Assembly (NCBI GenBank): GCA_015904075.1
Contig: JABMDH010000059.1
Coordinates: forward strand, 7,519 to 15,526
Direction: 5' to 3'
DNA length: 8,008 nucleotides
Origin: Nitrospira sp.
GTDB taxonomy: Bacteria; Nitrospirota; Nitrospiria; Nitrospirales; Nitrospiraceae
The position numbers and the translations under genes were made by a program. The stretch's first letter is position 1. Each line of letters begins with the position of its first letter. This document shows, piece after piece, positions 6,235-8,008 of this stretch. Under the pieces are notes generated by a model that made no database searches, was not told the origin of the DNA, and worked only from the letters and a program-made list of their open reading frames with translations.

Positions 6235-6546
6235 ATGAAAGAGAAGAAACGCCTTCCCATAGATGGTGGGCCAATCAAGTGGGCCAGCCCCTTCGCCGCG
6301 TTGAAGCACGCGCCTCTACCAGAAGCCTCGCCCACGCACTCTGTGTGTGAGCACACTGCTCCCGTATCTGCCGCACCCAAGAAGAATCGCGGGCGCGTGG
6401 ATATTATTCGCCAGACTGCGCATCGTGGGGGAAAGACGGCGGACGAGATGCTCCACAATGTGTTCGAAGCCTCGCGTCTCGAACGCCTCCAGATCCAACA
6501 AGCCGCAGAAAGTTCGCGCGAACTGCCGATGATCCAGCCCAGGTAA
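6235..6546 (+). CDS. Chimeric ORF: SUI1/YciH-like N-terminus fused to the radical SAM tail
   Basis: A protein of 103 residues from the ATG at 6235, with GGAG at 6221-6224 as ribosome site. The frame also opens farther upstream (6163), but that extension shows no family similarity. The first part, MKEKKRLPIDGGPIKWASPF, then a variable proline-rich linker, then KKNRGRVDIIRQTAHRGGKT, matches the start of bacterial SUI1/YciH (eIF1-like) proteins, where GGKT should continue into the TVTVVTGF-type strand and the rest of the roughly 70-residue fold. Instead it passes in frame into ADEMLHNVFEASRLERLQI and ends RELPMIQPR, the radical SAM tail. The junction is near 6436-6441. The SUI1 fold is thus truncated, and translation-factor activity is unlikely. 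The ORF is best seen as a deletion product, effectively a pseudogene, though it could still be translated. Confidence 0.7.
   Translation: MKEKKRLPIDGGPIKWASPFAALKHAPLPEASPTHSVCEHTAPVSAAPKKNRGRVDIIRQTAHRGGKTADEMLHNVFEASRLERLQIQQAAESSRELPMIQPR
6439..6546 (+). repeat. Radical SAM 3' end, copy 2
   Basis: This is the second copy of the segment at 5289-5396, gap-free and 86% identical by hand count. Weak similarity continues for about 22 bases after the stop (a shared pattern CGC, ATCATT, CTAG), so this was a DNA duplication rather than chance similarity of peptides. No trace of the radical SAM core is seen before it. Confidence 0.85.
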
Positions 6547-6905
6547 CACATACGCCATCATTTCCTAGCCGGAGCAACTCCATCACGACGGAACCATCCT
6601 TGACGGCCGGGCGCACAATGCTCTTGACTTTGCCGCCGCGAGATCGTGAGAATAGCCGCGAAGGGGAAACTAGGGTTCCGGCTTCCTTGGTGGGAAGTGT
6701 CTGGTCCAAGAGTTTCCGGTCTCGCATGACGAGGCTCCACGGAGGGATAAAAGCCCGGGAGATCATGTACGCAGGTACATGGCCCTTTCGGAACTTAACC
6801 CGCTCGGCAAGGAGGCTTCGTGATGCATCTCCACTCCGTATCTCCATTCCATAGTATTCTCCGTACCGGACAGTCAGACCCGCTGCCTAGTCAGGGAAGT
6901 CTGCC
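6547..6905. other. Gene-free stretch between the chimeric ORF and permease copy 2
   Basis: About 360 bases with no recognisable protein family. Short open frames exist on both strands, including a minus-strand reading that ends within the duplicated radical SAM tail, but none resembles a known protein. A perfect hairpin lies at 6764-6781. A ribosome site (AGGGAAG, 6893-6899) belongs to permease copy 2. It is probably a mix of gene remnants and the leader of the permease. Confidence 0.5.
6764..6781. repeat. Perfect 7-bp hairpin CATGTAC/GTACATG
   Basis: CATGTAC (6764-6770) and GTACATG (6775-6781) pair perfectly around the loop GCAG. It stands alone in the gene-free stretch, about 125 bases before permease copy 2, with no T-run after it. 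It could be a leader structure or a dyad binding site. Confidence 0.4.
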
Positions 6906-6922
6906 ATGCGCATGACGCATGG
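6904..6922 (+). promoter_or_regulatory. Hairpin enclosing the start codon of permease copy 2
   Basis: CCATGCG (6904-6910) and CGCATGG (6916-6922) form a perfect 7-bp stem with a 5-base loop. The stem holds the ATG at 6906 and the loop begins the ATG at 6912. The ribosome site at 6893-6899 lies just upstream and stays free. In RNA this would hinder initiation; a regulatory role is inference. Confidence 0.45.
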
Positions 6923-8008
6923 TCCGGATACGCGTGCGTCTGTTGCCACGACGAGGGTTCCCGGAACGCTCCACCGTAGCCTCAGTCTCTGGAATAGCCT
7001 CACCATCGGCTTTGCGACCGTCTCACCGGTGGCCGGGCTGTACGCCATCATCGGTATACAGACGGTGGTCACAGGGGGCGGCTGGTTTCCCGCGCTGGCA
7101 CTCTGTCTGGTGATGCAACTGCTGGTGGCGACCGTGTATGCGGAGCTGTCCTCGCAGATTCCGATTGCGGGCGGCGCGTACAAATGGGCGAGACAGCTCG
7201 GAGGCGCCACCGCCGGGACCTATGCCGGAGCCATCTACGTCAGCTCCACGATCGCAATGCTCACCACGACCGCCTACACCGGCGGGGTCTGGCTGGCGAT
7301 TTTCTTCGGATCAGGAGGTGGAACCGGAGTCAGTCTCGTGATCTGGGGCGCAGTATTCATGCTGGTCTGCACCCTCCTCAACCTGGTCCATGTCTCCGTA
7401 TTTAAGTACCTGATCTCCCTGGGTGTCTACGCGGAAATCGTCGGCTCGTTCGGGGTTGCGCTGCTGCTGTTCTTCTTTTTCCGGCAACATGGATTGTCCG
7501 AACTGTTCGCACATCTCGGGACTGGCACCGCCCCCGGCCAGACTGCGGCCTTTCTCGCGGCGCTGGCGATTGCCGGTTGGGCGTTCATCGGTTTCGATGC
7601 CTGCTCGACCATCGCCGAAGAAACCCGTGAGCCCAAGCGGATGGTGCCGCGCGCGATCTTTTTATCCCTCTGCATGGTGGGAAGCGTGGTGCTCTTCAAC
7701 TCGGCCGCGCTCACCCTGAGCTTCAACCGTGACACCTTGCGCCAGACGAGCGCCGCGTCCGATCCGGTCACGCCCGTGATCGTCGACAACTTTGGCGCCT
7801 GGGCGGAAACTCCATTTCTGGCGATCGTCATGATCGCGTTCCTGGCGTGCGGGTCCTCGATGCTGCAGTACACATCCCGTATCGTATTTTCCATGGCTCG
7901 TGAAGGCAGTCTGCCAGCCGTCCTCAGTCGGGTCACCGCTGCCGGAGCTCCGCACAATGCCGTGCTGTTCACGGTGCTGCTGGCCACGCTCGGATTGCTC
8001 TTCGGGCT
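6906..8008 (+). CDS. APC-superfamily amino acid permease (copy 2), 3' end cut by the window
   Basis: Open to the right edge without a stop, giving 367 residues. The ATG at 6906 was chosen because AGGGAAG (6893-6899) stands six bases before it and an in-frame TAG at 6888-6890 bars an earlier start; the ATG at 6912 is an alternative. From LSLWNSLTIGF onward it aligns with permease copy 1 nearly without gaps: over the first 110 aligned residues I count 95 identical, and later parts are somewhat less similar. The same APC motifs are present: SPVAGLYAIIG, QIPIAGGAYKW and GWAFIGFDACSTIAEET. The short cytoplasmic N-termini before this point are unrelated. The hydrophilic loops after the EET region (NRDTLRQTSAAS against DRTILANTTVSS) and the segment after MAREG differ most, so substrates may differ. 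It looks intact as far as visible. It follows the gene-free stretch and appears to have its own leader. Confidence 0.9.
   Translation, partial: MRMTHGPDTRASVATTRVPGTLHRSLSLWNSLTIGFATVSPVAGLYAIIGIQTVVTGGGWFPALALCLVMQLLVATVYAELSSQIPIAGGAYKWARQLGGATAGTYAGAIYVSSTIAMLTTTAYTGGVWLAIFFGSGGGTGVSLVIWGAVFMLVCTLLNLVHVSVFKYLISLGVYAEIVGSFGVALLLFFFFRQHGLSELFAHLGTGTAPGQTAAFLAALAIAGWAFIGFDACSTIAEETREPKRMVPRAIFLSLCMVGSVVLFNSAALTLSFNRDTLRQTSAASDPVTPVIVDNFGAWAETPFLAIVMIAFLACGSSMLQYTSRIVFSMAREGSLPAVLSRVTAAGAPHNAVLFTVLLATLGLLFG

Noticed and set aside
6404..6847. Minus-strand open frame of 147 codons with a plausible upstream GGAG
   Set aside because: Its last third is the antisense of the duplicated radical SAM tail, and the rest resembles no family I know. 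A similar antisense reading exists opposite copy 1, showing it follows from the plus-strand duplication. A small gene remnant at 6550-6847 cannot be excluded.
6600..6854. Plus-strand frame of 84 codons
   Set aside because: Rich in Arg and Ser, no ribosome site, no domain, and composition typical of a chance frame in GC-rich DNA.

Overview
The window reads as ordinary bacterial chromosome of moderately high GC. Signal-peptide proteins, a lipoprotein with a lipobox, a beta-barrel-like fragment and a periplasmic CxxCH heme protein point to a diderm (Gram-negative) host. The flavour of the radical SAM, SUI1-type and permease proteins recalls Nitrospira/Nitrospirota. That assignment is inference from remembered family resemblance and no database was consulted.

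All supported genes are on the + strand. Left part (1-3864): the 3' end of a probable outer-membrane beta-barrel gene, a family-3 extracellular solute-binding lipoprotein, a secreted Tll0287/DUF3365-type protein with one c-type heme site, and an APC-superfamily amino acid permease. The first three overlap or nearly touch and the permease follows after 34 bases, so this looks like one operon.

Middle part (4031-5396): a B12-binding/radical SAM gene that is broken. Its N-terminal B12-like half and its radical SAM half lie in different frames, the stretch that normally joins them is missing, and the expected start codon is CTG. Next comes a compact Phd-type antitoxin and RelE/ParE-type toxin pair (5589-6107). 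It has its own promoter, overlapped by four GTACA boxes at exact 9-base spacing.

Right part (6235-8008): an ORF that begins like a SUI1/YciH (eIF1-like) translation factor but switches in frame to the last 35 residues of the radical SAM protein, then about 360 bases without a convincing gene, then a second APC permease closely similar to the first and cut by the window edge.

Overall this is a rearranged paralogous locus. Two copies of a permease and two copies of the radical SAM 3' end are present, but both radical SAM copies are damaged, one by an internal deletion and one reduced to a tail fused to another gene. The toxin-antitoxin module lies between the two copies. I see no CRISPR array, tRNA, rRNA or insertion sequence. 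The most unusual features are the chimeric SUI1/radical SAM ORF, the broken radical SAM gene and the periodic operator of the toxin-antitoxin module.
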